Part shown: piece by piece, positions 31,966 to 39,575 of the stretch | How the letters are laid out: every line of letters starts with the position of its first letter | Position numbering within the stretch: position 1 is the first letter of the stretch | Assembly: GCA_027313705.1 (NCBI GenBank) | Contig: DAHVDE010000078.1 | Location: forward strand, 1 to 55,191 | Source: Actinomycetota bacterium | GTDB lineage: Bacteria > Actinomycetota > Actinomycetes > Streptosporangiales > Streptosporangiaceae | Direction of reading: 5' to 3' | Length of the DNA stretch: 55,191 nucleotides | Notes under the pieces: generated by a model | Told to the model about the DNA's origin: nothing | Database searches by the model: none | What the model saw: only the letters and a program-made list of their open reading frames with translations | Translations under genes and position numbers: made by a program

Positions 31966-32916
31966 CTAAGCCGATGCCTGCTCGACCGGATAGTCGGGTG
32001 AGATCGTCTTCACAATCCGGTCCAGGTCATCCAGCGAGCCGAATTCAACGACGATCTTGCCTTTGCGCTGCCCTAGCTCAACCTTGACCCTGGTGTCGAG
32101 CACGTCGGAGAGGCGGTTGGCCAGGTCCGCCAGTCTCGGCGCGACTGGGGCGCGCCGAGACTGCTGCCGCTGCGGTTTCGCCGAGTCCGTACCTAGCGCC
32201 ACGATCTCCTCGACCGCACGTACCGACAAACCCTCAGCCACGATTCGATGTGCCAGCGTCTCCTGAACGTTCGGATCCGTCATGGACAGGAGGGCTCGCG
32301 CGTGCCCCGCGCTCAAAACGCCAGCCGCCACCCGACGCTGTACGCCAGGCGGCAGATTGAGCAGTCTGATTGTGTTAGTAATGTGCGGGCGCGATCGGCC
32401 GATCCGGCGGGCCAATTCCTCATGCGTTGCCTCAAAGTCATCGAGCAGCTGCTGGTAGGCGGCAGCCTCTTCTAGCGCGTTCAGCTGCTGCCTGTGCAGG
32501 TTCTCGATGAGCGCGTCCCTCAGCAGGTCGCCGTCGCTCGTCTCCTTGATGATGGCCGGAACAACCTCAAGCTCGGCCTCCTGGCAAGCACGCCACCGCC
32601 GCTCGCCCATGACGAGCTGATACTGACCATCGTCCAGTTTCCTGACCACGATCGGCTGGAGCAGACCGACGACCTTAATCGAAGCCGCCAGTTCGGCGAG
32701 GGCTTCCTCGTCAAAGATCTGCCTCGGCTGACGAGGGTTTGCGGAGATCGCCGACACCGGGATCTCGTCGAAGTACGCTCCGGGTATAGCTCCTAGGCCC
32801 GGCGTGCCAGATTCGACAGACTCACCCGCTGACGCCGCAGTCTCTGCAAGCTCAGTCGTAGTCGTCGGGATCAGTGCGCCAAGTCCCTTGCCTAGACCCC
32901 GCTTCTGCTGCGCCAT
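31966..32916 (-). CDS. parB: Chromosome partitioning protein ParB
   Basis: The 316-residue protein begins with the conserved [13 protein letters not shown] ParA-stimulating segment. The CTPase/N-engagement domain follows with [25 protein letters not shown] and the [10 protein letters not shown] motif. A helix-turn-helix ([23 protein letters not shown]) and a C-terminal dimerisation domain ([14 protein letters not shown]) complete it. ParB binds parS and spreads as a CTP-dependent clamp to organise the origin region. GGGAGAGGAC precedes the ATG. Separated from parA by an unusually long 374-bp gap. Confidence 0.97.
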   Translation of the reverse strand: MAQQKRGLGKGLGALIPTTTTELAETAASAGESVESGTPGLGAIPGAYFDEIPVSAISANPRQPRQIFDEEALAELAASIKVVGLLQPIVVRKLDDGQYQLVMGERRWRACQEAELEVVPAIIKETSDGDLLRDALIENLHRQQLNALEEAAAYQQLLDDFEATHEELARRIGRSRPHITNTIRLLNLPPGVQRRVAAGVLSAGHARALLSMTDPNVQETLAHRIVAEGLSVRAVEEIVALGTDSAKPQRQQSRRAPVAPRLADLANRLSDVLDTRVKVELGQRKGKIVVEFGSLDDLDRIVKTISPDYPVEQASA

Positions 32917-33290
32917 GTCCTCTCCCTGCCACCCAAACCGCTGTCTTTGTCATCGGCCAGCGGCTGATCCTATTCCATCCTGCCAGGCAGAGCGCGAACC
33001 TGGATCAGATCCACGGTCCCTGTGGATAATGTCGCCACACCGAAAGTACAGCTTGCCCTAACTGACACCACACTCCGCTGCCTGTGGCCACCGTCCGGCT
33101 CGCTGCCTTTCCGCCGGCCACTGTCTGCGTACCGGAACGCTCAAGGCGCCTCCGCACGCTCCGCCTTATCTCCGACTGCGTGCTATTGCACTATGGACGC
33201 GTCAGGACACACGCGATAGAGCGACAGGCCGCCCGGGCGTGCCGCACGGTCGGGGTGCACCAGAAGCCGCAGTACTTCAACCCGGCGTGC
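32917..33290. other. Long parA-parB spacer with a perfect DnaA box
   Basis: The 374 bases between the parA stop and parB start contain no credible gene. TGTGGATAA at 33021-33029 is a perfect DnaA box. The size of the gap means parB probably has its own promoter. The other open frames crossing it on the plus strand are shadow-like. Confidence 0.6.
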
Positions 33291-34406
33291 TTAGGCCTTT
33301 GCCACTGGAGAGTTCCTGAAAGCAATTTCCCTGGCGGCCTCAAGGTAAGCGACGGCGCCGCTTGAACCCGGGTCGTACGTCATCACCGACTGGCCGTAGC
33401 TCGGCGCCTCAGAGACCCGGACACTACGGGGAATCACTGAATTGAGCACCAAGCCGCTGAAGTGCGTACGCACCTCCTCCGCGACCTGCGACGCAAGCCT
33501 GGTCCTGCTGTCGAACATCGTCAGCAGGATCGTGCTGACAGTCAAGTTGGGATTCAAGTGGCTCTTGACCAGCTCGACGGTCCTGAGCAACTGCTCAAGT
33601 CCTTCGAGCGCGTAGTACTCGCATTGGATGGGAATCAGCACTTCTGGGGCGGCGACCAGAGCATTGACTGTTAGCAGGCCAAGCGAGGGCGGGCAGTCGA
33701 TGAAGATGTAGTCCAGGCTAGAGGCGTCGTATTCCGCGACGGCTCGTGACAGCCGAGACTCCCTCGCCACCAATGGCACAAGTTCTATTTCCGCGCCCGC
33801 CAGGTCGATGGTTGCCGGGGCGCATCGCAGCAACGGAAAGCCTTGCACCGGTCGCACGACGTTTCCGAGTGGCATTCCGTCAACTAGGACGTTGTAGATT
33901 GACGAAACTCCTGACCGGTGCTCCACGTCGAGTGCTGTTGACGCGTTGCCTTGCGGGTCCAAGTCCACGACCAGCACTCGCGATCCGTGCATGGCCAGGC
34001 TCGCAGCCAGATTCACCGCCGACGTGGTTTTCCCGACGCCGCCCTTTTGATTCGCGATCGTAAGGATTCGGCAAGATGACGGTCGAGGCCACGGTTTGCT
34101 GTTGGATCGAGCATTCATCGCGGCCTGAGCCGCGCGTGCGATCGGCGTATCTGCCGCCGTGTCCGGCACGCCAGAAGTGGCCACCTCGTCCTCACTCTCA
34201 ACCTGAGCGCTAGCCGCGCCGGAATAGCTACTCGCGATCATAGGCCCGTACGGACGGCTCCACTGACCACCTGTCACATCGATCGCGGTTGACCCGCTTC
34301 TTGCCGCTGATCCACTCACCCAAGGCTCGTCGGCGCCACCTGCCACATCAGGTGCCGCCCGAGCACCACTCTCAGCGCGCGCGCTCGGGAATGGATCTCT
34401 GGCCAT
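33291..34406 (-). CDS. parA: Chromosome partitioning ATPase ParA (Soj)
   Basis: From the ATG at 34406 the protein has 371 residues. A low-complexity N-terminal tail of about 105 residues is followed by a complete ParA ATPase. That domain has ILTIANQKGGVGKTTSAVNLAASLA (deviant Walker A), VVDLDPQGNAS (Walker A'), YIFIDCPPSLGLLTVNAL (Walker B) and LTMFDSRTRLASQVAEEV. It drives segregation of ParB-parS complexes over the nucleoid. The frame stays open to 34715, which would give 474 residues and place the second parS inside the gene. I prefer the ATG because the extra residues look non-coding. Even so the N-terminal tail is longer than in most Soj proteins. Confidence 0.93.
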   Translation of the reverse strand: MARDPFPSARAESGARAAPDVAGGADEPWVSGSAARSGSTAIDVTGGQWSRPYGPMIASSYSGAASAQVESEDEVATSGVPDTAADTPIARAAQAAMNARSNSKPWPRPSSCRILTIANQKGGVGKTTSAVNLAASLAMHGSRVLVVDLDPQGNASTALDVEHRSGVSSIYNVLVDGMPLGNVVRPVQGFPLLRCAPATIDLAGAEIELVPLVARESRLSRAVAEYDASSLDYIFIDCPPSLGLLTVNALVAAPEVLIPIQCEYYALEGLEQLLRTVELVKSHLNPNLTVSTILLTMFDSRTRLASQVAEEVRTHFSGLVLNSVIPRSVRVSEAPSYGQSVMTYDPGSSGAVAYLEAAREIAFRNSPVAKA

Positions 34407-34457
34407 GGTGCTCTTGCGATCAGGAATCGCGATCGATCCAGTGTCTGCCGACCTAGT

Positions 34458-34473
34458 CGTTTCACGTGAAACG
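34458..34473. promoter_or_regulatory. parS site upstream of parA
   Basis: CGTTTCACGTGAAACG contains the perfect 14-bp parS core (34459-34472) with symmetrical C/G ends in place of T/A. It lies 52 bp before the proposed parA start, so ParB bound here could also repress parA transcription (inference). Confidence 0.93.
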
Positions 34474-34715
34474 CCAAGCTCAGCGGCTAGACTCACTCTA
34501 GGCCATCTTTCTTCAGGTCGTCGTCCTAGCTGCCCCGTCGGTGCCCCAGACCGCAGCTCCGCGGGTCCCCGCGTTGTCCAGGCGCCCGCACTCGGCGGCC
34601 ACCCCAGGCCGCCGCTAACATCACCACTCGTGCCGTAGCGATCCAGTCGCACCGCATCTCGCACCCTGCTCTCCGGCCAACCGACGCCAGATCCAGCGCG
34701 GAAATTCCCCCGCAA

Positions 34716-35471
34716 CGTGGCCGCCCCCCTCCTCGACCCTCATTACTTTGCAATGACAAGGTGGACTTCTCCGGAACCCGGCGGCAATGGCACCCGCCCT
34801 GGCAGGCGCCTTTCCGCCCTGGCCACCCCGCGTTCGCCCACTGGCGGACAATAGGGGTGCCACGTCATCCCACGACCACTTGATCCCAGTACCCGCGATC
34901 CGGCCATCCGAGGCCTGACGGAGCAGTCACCGTCATCCACGTCCCCTTGCCAGGCCGCTCGCGCGTAGCTTCTGACTGCCTCGCTCAGCCCTGCATCAAG
35001 GCATGACCATCTCTAGCCTAAGCCGTCCAGCCACGGGCCAGCCACTTTCGCGCAACTCACGCTTGCGCAGAGCGCCGACCACAACCCCGCGCCCACCGCT
35101 CAAAAAACACCCATCGGTCTATTTCGGCTATATAAGCAGAACCCGATATCGTCTCATGGGCGTCTCCGCCGCCCAATCAACTCAGGCCAAACCGAACGGC
35201 CCGGCATCCCGCCCCCGGCCGTCCGCTCGAAGTCGATCGGCCCGCTGGCCGGCGTAAAGCACCATGCCCTCGGCAGCGCCGCGAGTACCGACGCTGGCCG
35301 TTCTTGCCGCACCTCGCCGCGCGCGGAGCGGGGTGATCGGGAGCGGCGCGGCAGAGAGCGAGGGAGCGCCGAGGCGGAGAGCGAGGGAGCGGCGCGGCAG
35401 AGAGCGAGGGAACGCCGAGGCGGAGAGCGGTGTCCATAGCCTTGCCGTGGCACGGGCTGCCCGTCACCGGG
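34716..35471. other. Non-coding interval between rsmG and parA
   Basis: About 750 bases without a gene I can support. Frames on both strands are Arg/Pro/Ser/Ala-rich and change composition along their length. The left part (34740-34870) is ordinary GC-rich sequence, 35100-35160 is a short AT-richer patch, and 35341-35429 is a purine-rich tandem repeat. The interval must hold the parA promoter. No DnaA box or further parS was found. Confidence 0.45.
35341..35429. repeat. 46-bp purine-rich tandem repeat, about 1.9 copies
   Basis: A unit starting GAGCGGCGCGGCAGAGAGCG at 35341 repeats at 35387 with period 46. The second copy has a single g-to-a change and ends at about 35429. Within each unit the phrase GAGAGCGAGGGA or a close variant occurs twice, giving a strong purine bias on the plus strand. 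No function is known. Confidence 0.75.
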
Positions 35472-36182
35472 CTAGCTGCCAGAGCGCTCGCGGCCCCGCG
35501 GCACCCGATCACGGTGACGCCGGGCCTGAGCGCGTGGCGCCAGGCTGGCCGTAAACCGCACCACAGTCGTTGGCTGGCTCAAGAGCCCGGCTCCGGCCGT
35601 CACGACCTCAACCCCGTTCACGCCGAGTCCGCGCAGGACATCGCGGGCGTCCTTAATCTCCTGGGCGGCACCTGCACCCTTGATTGCAAGCACCTGCCCG
35701 CCCGGCCTCACCAGGCCGGTAGCCAGCACGGCTAGCCGGTCGAGCCGAGCCACCGCCCGGCATGTCACTACGTCGGCCGCAAGCCGACCCGCTAGATCCT
35801 CGGCCCGACCGCGGCAGATCATCACGTTCGCGAGCCCGAGTTCGGCGACGCACTCGGCGAGGAAGGCCGTTCTCCGCTCCATCGGCTCTACCAGTGTCAC
35901 CTGGCTGTCCGGCAGCATGATGGCCAGGACCAGGCCGGGCAGGCCCGCTCCTGAGCCGAGATCAACGACGTCCGCTCGCTGCGGAACGAACTCGGCTACC
36001 ACCGCGCTGTTGAGCAGATGCCGGTCCCAGATTCGCGACCGCTCACCAGGCCCGATCAGGCCCCGCTCGACACCAGGACCTGCCAGCAGTTCCGCGTACC
36101 GCTGCGCTAGCGGCACCAAAGCCCCGAACAACGCACCTGCCGATGAAGGAGCGGGAGGCACGGACGCCGCCGCAGCCGCCAC
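35472..36182 (-). CDS. rsmG: 16S rRNA (guanine527-N7)-methyltransferase RsmG
   Basis: The 236-residue protein has the RsmG SAM-binding motif VVDLGSGAGLPGLVLAI, IWDRHLLNSA before it, and AVARLDRLAVLATGLVRPGG after it. It methylates N7 of G527 in 16S rRNA; loss gives low-level streptomycin resistance. N- and C-terminal tails are Ala- and Arg-rich and not conserved. Start MAAAAASVPP is one of several possible. It follows jag by 28 bp in the yidC operon. Confidence 0.93.
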   Translation of the reverse strand: MAAAAASVPPAPSSAGALFGALVPLAQRYAELLAGPGVERGLIGPGERSRIWDRHLLNSAVVAEFVPQRADVVDLGSGAGLPGLVLAIMLPDSQVTLVEPMERRTAFLAECVAELGLANVMICRGRAEDLAGRLAADVVTCRAVARLDRLAVLATGLVRPGGQVLAIKGAGAAQEIKDARDVLRGLGVNGVEVVTAGAGLLSQPTTVVRFTASLAPRAQARRHRDRVPRGRERSGS

Positions 36183-36210
36183 ACCACGAGGCGCGGCAGG
36201 CTCCTCCCGG

Positions 36211-36810
36211 TCAGCCGACAGGTAGCACTACCACCCTGCGGTTCGGGTCAATGCCCTCGGACTCGCTGCGCAATCCCGCGGCGGCGATCGCGTCGTGCAC
36301 GATCTTGCGCTCGAAGGCGTTCATCGCGCTCAGCGCCTTTGCCTCGCCCGTTCGCTTGACCTCTTCCGCGACGCTGGCACCGAGTTCGGCGAGTTCGGTT
36401 CGGCGCTGGGCACGGTAGCCGCCGACATCAAGCATGAGGCGCGTCCTCGCGCCCGTGTGCCTGTGCACCGCCAGTCTCGTCAGTTCCTGAAGCGCATCGA
36501 GCACCTCGCCATGAGAACCGACCAGTTCGTCAAGGGTTGCGCCGACCACTGAGACTATGGCCCGGTCTCCCTCGACATCCATGTCGATGTCGCCATCTAG
36601 GTCAGCTACGTCGAGCAGTCCTTCGATGTAGTCAGCAGCGACTTCGCCTTCGAGTTCAAGGTCGGCAAGCGAAGGCTCTGCTGCCTCGCCTGCCGCATCC
36701 CCGGCCAGGTCATCCTCATCCGCCAGGTCGGCAGCCTCCGCTAGGTCATCGGCGCGCTCACGCGCTGCCAGATCCTCTTCCTCGGTGAGGACGTCTTCCC
36801 CTTGGCCCAC
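36211..36810 (-). CDS. jag: Jag/KhpB RNA-binding protein (KH and R3H domains)
   Basis: The 199-residue protein begins with a very acidic tail (residues 1-55). A KH-like domain follows (VSVVGATLDELVGSHGEVLDALQELT), then an R3H domain with RRTELAELGASVAEEVKRTG and the ending GIDPNRRVVVLPVG. The family binds RNA and affects cell division and envelope synthesis, and is nearly always next to yidC, as here (33-bp gap). The usual Jag N-terminal domain is replaced by the acidic region, as in other actinobacteria. Confidence 0.92.
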   Translation of the reverse strand: MGQGEDVLTEEEDLAARERADDLAEAADLADEDDLAGDAAGEAAEPSLADLELEGEVAADYIEGLLDVADLDGDIDMDVEGDRAIVSVVGATLDELVGSHGEVLDALQELTRLAVHRHTGARTRLMLDVGGYRAQRRTELAELGASVAEEVKRTGEAKALSAMNAFERKIVHDAIAAAGLRSESEGIDPNRRVVVLPVG

Positions 36811-36843
36811 TACCGCATCCTCCTAGTCAGTGTGCGCCAGCAC

Positions 36844-38142
36844 TCAGCGCTTGCCTGATCGCTTGCTGCGCGACTGGCGCTGGGGCTGCTGCCTGAAGAT
36901 CTTAGTCTCAGGTGCGGCCGGCGCAGGCGACTCGGGCTCGGTACGGCTCTTCCCCAGCCTGCGGAACACGCCGCGCCGGCCGCCGTCTGAAGACGAGATT
37001 GTCTCGCCACTCCCAGGCTTCGCAACCCGGTCGGCTCCCGCTCCCGTCTTCGCCGCTCCGCTGCCGTTCGCCTGGGATCCGGCCGCGCCGTTCTTGGCGG
37101 GCTTAGCCTGCCCGGCAGACTGACCGGTCTTCCCGCCTGAGCCCTGGCCTGACCCGCTCGGCACGGCCTTCGCGCTGCCGTTCGAGCTCACGCCGTTCGA
37201 GCTCACGCCGTTCGAGCCCGCGCCGTTCGAGCCCGCGCTGGCCCTGCCCTGCGTCGGCGCGGGAGCCGACGGCAAGGCCGGAGCACTCGGCTTCATACGG
37301 CCGAGAATGCTCGCGAAACCAGACGCCGTCGCGGGACTGCCTGACTTGCCCATGGGCACGTTTCCGCCAGCCATCGCCGCCGCGGCACCAACCGGGTACC
37401 TGCGCAGCATCACCCACTGCTGGCCAAGCGTCCACAGGTTCGTCGTCACCCAGTAAAGGACCAGGCCGAACGGCCAGTACAGACCGGTCAGCGCGAACAG
37501 CGGCATGACGTAGGCCATCAGCTTCTGCGACTGGCCCATAGGGCTGTCAGAGCCCGTCGGCATCATGCCGCGCTTCATGCTTTGCCTGACCGTCAGGTAC
37601 GTCGTCGCCATGCTGATCGCGACCACGACCGCCACCACGACATGGACGTGCAGCGACGTGCCGTGCAGGAAGGTGTCCTTGATCTGCACGCCGAAGACCG
37701 AAGCCTTGTTGACGTTCGTCACGAACGTCTGGCTGAGGCCGTAGGGCAGCTTGACGTTCGCCTTAGGCTCCGCGATCGCCCGCAGGACGCTGAACAGGGC
37801 AAAGAAGAGCGGCATCTGGAGTACCACAGGCAAGCAGCCCATCAGCGGGTTAACCCCCGCCTCCTGGTACACCTTCATGGTCTCCTGATTGAGCCGCTCC
37901 TTGTCACCCTTGTACTTCTTGCGGATCTCGGTGATCTTCGGTGTCAGCGCAGTCATGGCGCGCTGTGTGTGCATCTGCTTGATGAACAGCGGAAGCAAGA
38001 TCAGCCGCATGGCAACGACCAGGATGATGATCGACAGCACCCAGGTCAAACCGCTGGTCGCGCCGAAGATCGGGCCAAGCACGTTGTAGATGTGCATGAT
38101 GACCCAGGCGACCAGGTCGTTGATCGGGTTCAAGATGCTCAA
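36844..38142 (-). CDS. yidC: Membrane protein insertase YidC
   Basis: The 432-residue protein is a YidC/Oxa1 insertase of the Gram-positive type without the large periplasmic domain. The insertase core shows LSIIILVVAMRLILLPLFIKQM, EAGVNPLMGCLPVVLQMPLFFALF and SPMGQSQKLMAYVMPLFALTGLYWPFGLVLYWVTTNLWTLG (in consecutive pieces). It inserts membrane proteins with or without SecYEG. The cytoplasmic tail (about 275-432) is a Gly/Ser/Ala linker with pentapeptide repeats encoded by a 15-bp tandem repeat at 37178-37237, ending in a basic cluster likely to touch the ribosome. Confidence 0.95.
   Translation of the reverse strand: MSILNPINDLVAWVIMHIYNVLGPIFGATSGLTWVLSIIILVVAMRLILLPLFIKQMHTQRAMTALTPKITEIRKKYKGDKERLNQETMKVYQEAGVNPLMGCLPVVLQMPLFFALFSVLRAIAEPKANVKLPYGLSQTFVTNVNKASVFGVQIKDTFLHGTSLHVHVVVAVVVAISMATTYLTVRQSMKRGMMPTGSDSPMGQSQKLMAYVMPLFALTGLYWPFGLVLYWVTTNLWTLGQQWVMLRRYPVGAAAAMAGGNVPMGKSGSPATASGFASILGRMKPSAPALPSAPAPTQGRASAGSNGAGSNGVSSNGVSSNGSAKAVPSGSGQGSGGKTGQSAGQAKPAKNGAAGSQANGSGAAKTGAGADRVAKPGSGETISSSDGGRRGVFRRLGKSRTEPESPAPAAPETKIFRQQPQRQSRSKRSGKR
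37178..37237 (-). repeat. Four tandem 15-bp repeats inside yidC
   Basis: The plus-strand unit CCGTTCGAGCTCACG occurs four times in a row with two CC/GC variants (37178, 37193, 37208, 37223). It keeps the reading frame and encodes pentapeptides of the SNGVS/SNGAG type. Such units change in number by slippage without frameshift. Confidence 0.8.
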
Positions 38143-38147
38143 TTGCG

Positions 38148-38429
38148 TCAGTTCCCTTGCTCTATCGTCCGCTGCGGTACCGGATCAAGGCCGCCTGGGT
38201 GGAACGGATGGCACCGGCTCAGCCGCCGGACAGCCAGCCAGCTGCCCCGGCCGGCCCCGTGTACCTGGATCGCTTCGAGTGCGTACGCGCTGCACGAAGG
38301 GTAAAATCGGCAATGCGCACCAAGCAGCGGGCTAATGAACATTCGGTATCCGGCGATCAGAGTCGTGAGCAGGCGCGCGAGGATCGACATTCGCTGCCGC
38401 TCGCCCGCACCGCTGTCGTTTTCTCTCAT
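38148..38429 (-). CDS. yidD: Membrane protein insertion efficiency factor YidD
   Basis: The 93-residue protein has the YidD core: [18 protein letters not shown], then [19 protein letters not shown] and [18 protein letters not shown]. YidD assists YidC-dependent insertion at the membrane. The ATG at 38429 overlaps the rnpA stop (ATGA) and has AGGTGG six bases upstream, so it is translationally coupled. A second ATG at 38390 would give a more typical length. Confidence 0.92.
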   Translation of the reverse strand: MRENDSGAGERQRMSILARLLTTLIAGYRMFISPLLGAHCRFYPSCSAYALEAIQVHGAGRGSWLAVRRLSRCHPFHPGGLDPVPQRTIEQGN

Positions 38430-38920
38430 ACCGCACCACCTTGCCCCGCAGCACCTTGCCGCACGCCGTTACGCTGCCGCACGTCACCGGGCCGCGTACT
38501 GCCTGACCGACCATTGCCGCGCCGCACGTCACCGGGCCGCACGCCACTGCCCGGCGTGGCACCGTGCTGCGTAGCACCGTGCCTTCGGAGTAGCGTCTTC
38601 ACTACAACGTCAAGCTCAGCGGCCAATGCCGCCTGTCCCGCAGTCGCGGTCAGGGGATTAGCGCGCAACACAAGCAGGCTACCCCCAGGAAGGCTATGCA
38701 GGTACCCCGCCACCAGGTGCCTTAGGCGTCGGCGGACCTTATTTCGCATCACGGCCTCGCCCACCGCGCGGCTCACGATGAATCCCGCCTTCGGCGGTTC
38801 ATCGCAGCCATCTCGCACCAGCAAGTGCCCGACAAGCAACGGGCGTCCGTATCTGCTTCCGCCCCGGATCGCAGCCGTGAAGTCTGTCCTGCGACGCATG
38901 CGCGCGGCCTTGGGCAGCAT
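38426..38920 (-). CDS. rnpA: Ribonuclease P protein component
   Basis: The 164-residue protein has the RnpA core: [19 protein letters not shown], then [25 protein letters not shown] with the RNR motif. It binds the M1 RNA subunit in tRNA 5' maturation. The core ends near residue 115; the remaining 50 residues are a Gly/Arg low-complexity tail built from repeated PGDVR-RNG-like units and absent from typical RnpA (about 120 residues). The tail could be a recent expansion of a GC-rich repeat. Confidence 0.92.
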   Translation of the reverse strand: MLPKAARMRRRTDFTAAIRGGSRYGRPLLVGHLLVRDGCDEPPKAGFIVSRAVGEAVMRNKVRRRLRHLVAGYLHSLPGGSLLVLRANPLTATAGQAALAAELDVVVKTLLRRHGATQHGATPGSGVRPGDVRRGNGRSGSTRPGDVRQRNGVRQGAAGQGGAV

Positions 38921-38955
38921 CGCATGCCACCGTCAGCTTGACGGCGCGGCGCTGG

Positions 38956-39093
38956 TCAGACGCTGACCCGTGCACGGCCCTTACGGCGGCGCGCCGCCAG
39001 CACGGCGCGCCCGGCCCTGGTGCGCATGCGCAGCCTGAACCCGTGTGTCTTCGCCCGGCGGCGATTGTTCGGCTGGAACGTGCGCTTGCTCAC
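38956..39093 (-). CDS. rpmH: 50S ribosomal protein L34
   Basis: A 45-codon gene starting with GTG at 39093 encodes [19 protein letters not shown] and then [20 protein letters not shown], the unmistakable L34 sequence. It is the first gene of the rpmH-rnpA-yidD-yidC-jag-rsmG run, 35 bp before rnpA. A GGAG-type site (AGGAGTTCCA) lies just upstream of the GTG. It diverges from dnaA. Confidence 0.97.
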   Translation of the reverse strand: MSKRTFQPNNRRRAKTHGFRLRMRTRAGRAVLAARRRKGRARVSV

Positions 39094-39575
39094 TGGAACT
39101 CCTGATGGGACTCTAAGTCGTTAGTAACAAGGCTAGCGCGCACGTGCGCACGGTAAACGGGCAGCGTGGCATAGCAGGTGGCAACTGAAGCCAGACTAGC
39201 GAACGCTACGCTGTGATCGCTGCGTCGTCAAACTAGCCGCCCTGCCGACCTGCCCCTCGCCGGGGGCAAGCGGTGCCCGGCCCAAAAACCACCCATTCAA
39301 GCGCCGACACTCACCGTTTCCCAAACGTACTCCCGCCCGCACCCCTAGGCTGTGGAAAGCTCGGCCGAACGCTGTGGACAGCACTCGGCTGTAACCAGAG
39401 GTGGTAACAAGAGCCGGAACGGGGACCGCGGCAGTGCTTAGGCGGCAGTGCACAGGCGGCGCTGCACAGGCGGCAGTGCACAGGCGGCAGTGCACAGGCT
39501 GCGCTGCACAGGCGGCACTGCACATGCTGTGGAAAAACCTGTTGAACATGTTGGGGGCTGCGAGGTGATCGTCCG
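39094..39575. promoter_or_regulatory. rpmH-dnaA divergent control region
   Basis: The 482-bp region between rpmH and dnaA has no gene. It contains near-consensus DnaA boxes TGTGGAAAG (39351-39359), TGTGGACAG (39373-39381) and TGTGGAAAA (39528-39536), plus a 14-bp tandem array at 39427-39524. It must carry the promoters of dnaA and of the rpmH operon. DnaA boxes here fit autoregulation of dnaA. Confidence 0.7.
39427..39524. repeat. Seven tandem 14-bp repeats upstream of dnaA
   Basis: The unit GGCGGCAGTGCACA is repeated head to tail with no spacer. A degenerate first copy occupies 39427-39440, followed by copies starting at 39441, 39455, 39469, 39483, 39497 and 39511. Variation is limited to the middle (CAGT, CGCT, CACT) and one GGCTGC; GCACA is constant in six copies. 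The array ends 51 bp before the dnaA ATG and abuts a DnaA-like box. Confidence 0.92.

Noticed and set aside
39427-39524. CRISPR array
   Set aside because: The 14-bp units are contiguous with no spacers, and no cas genes are nearby; no CRISPR array was seen anywhere in the window.
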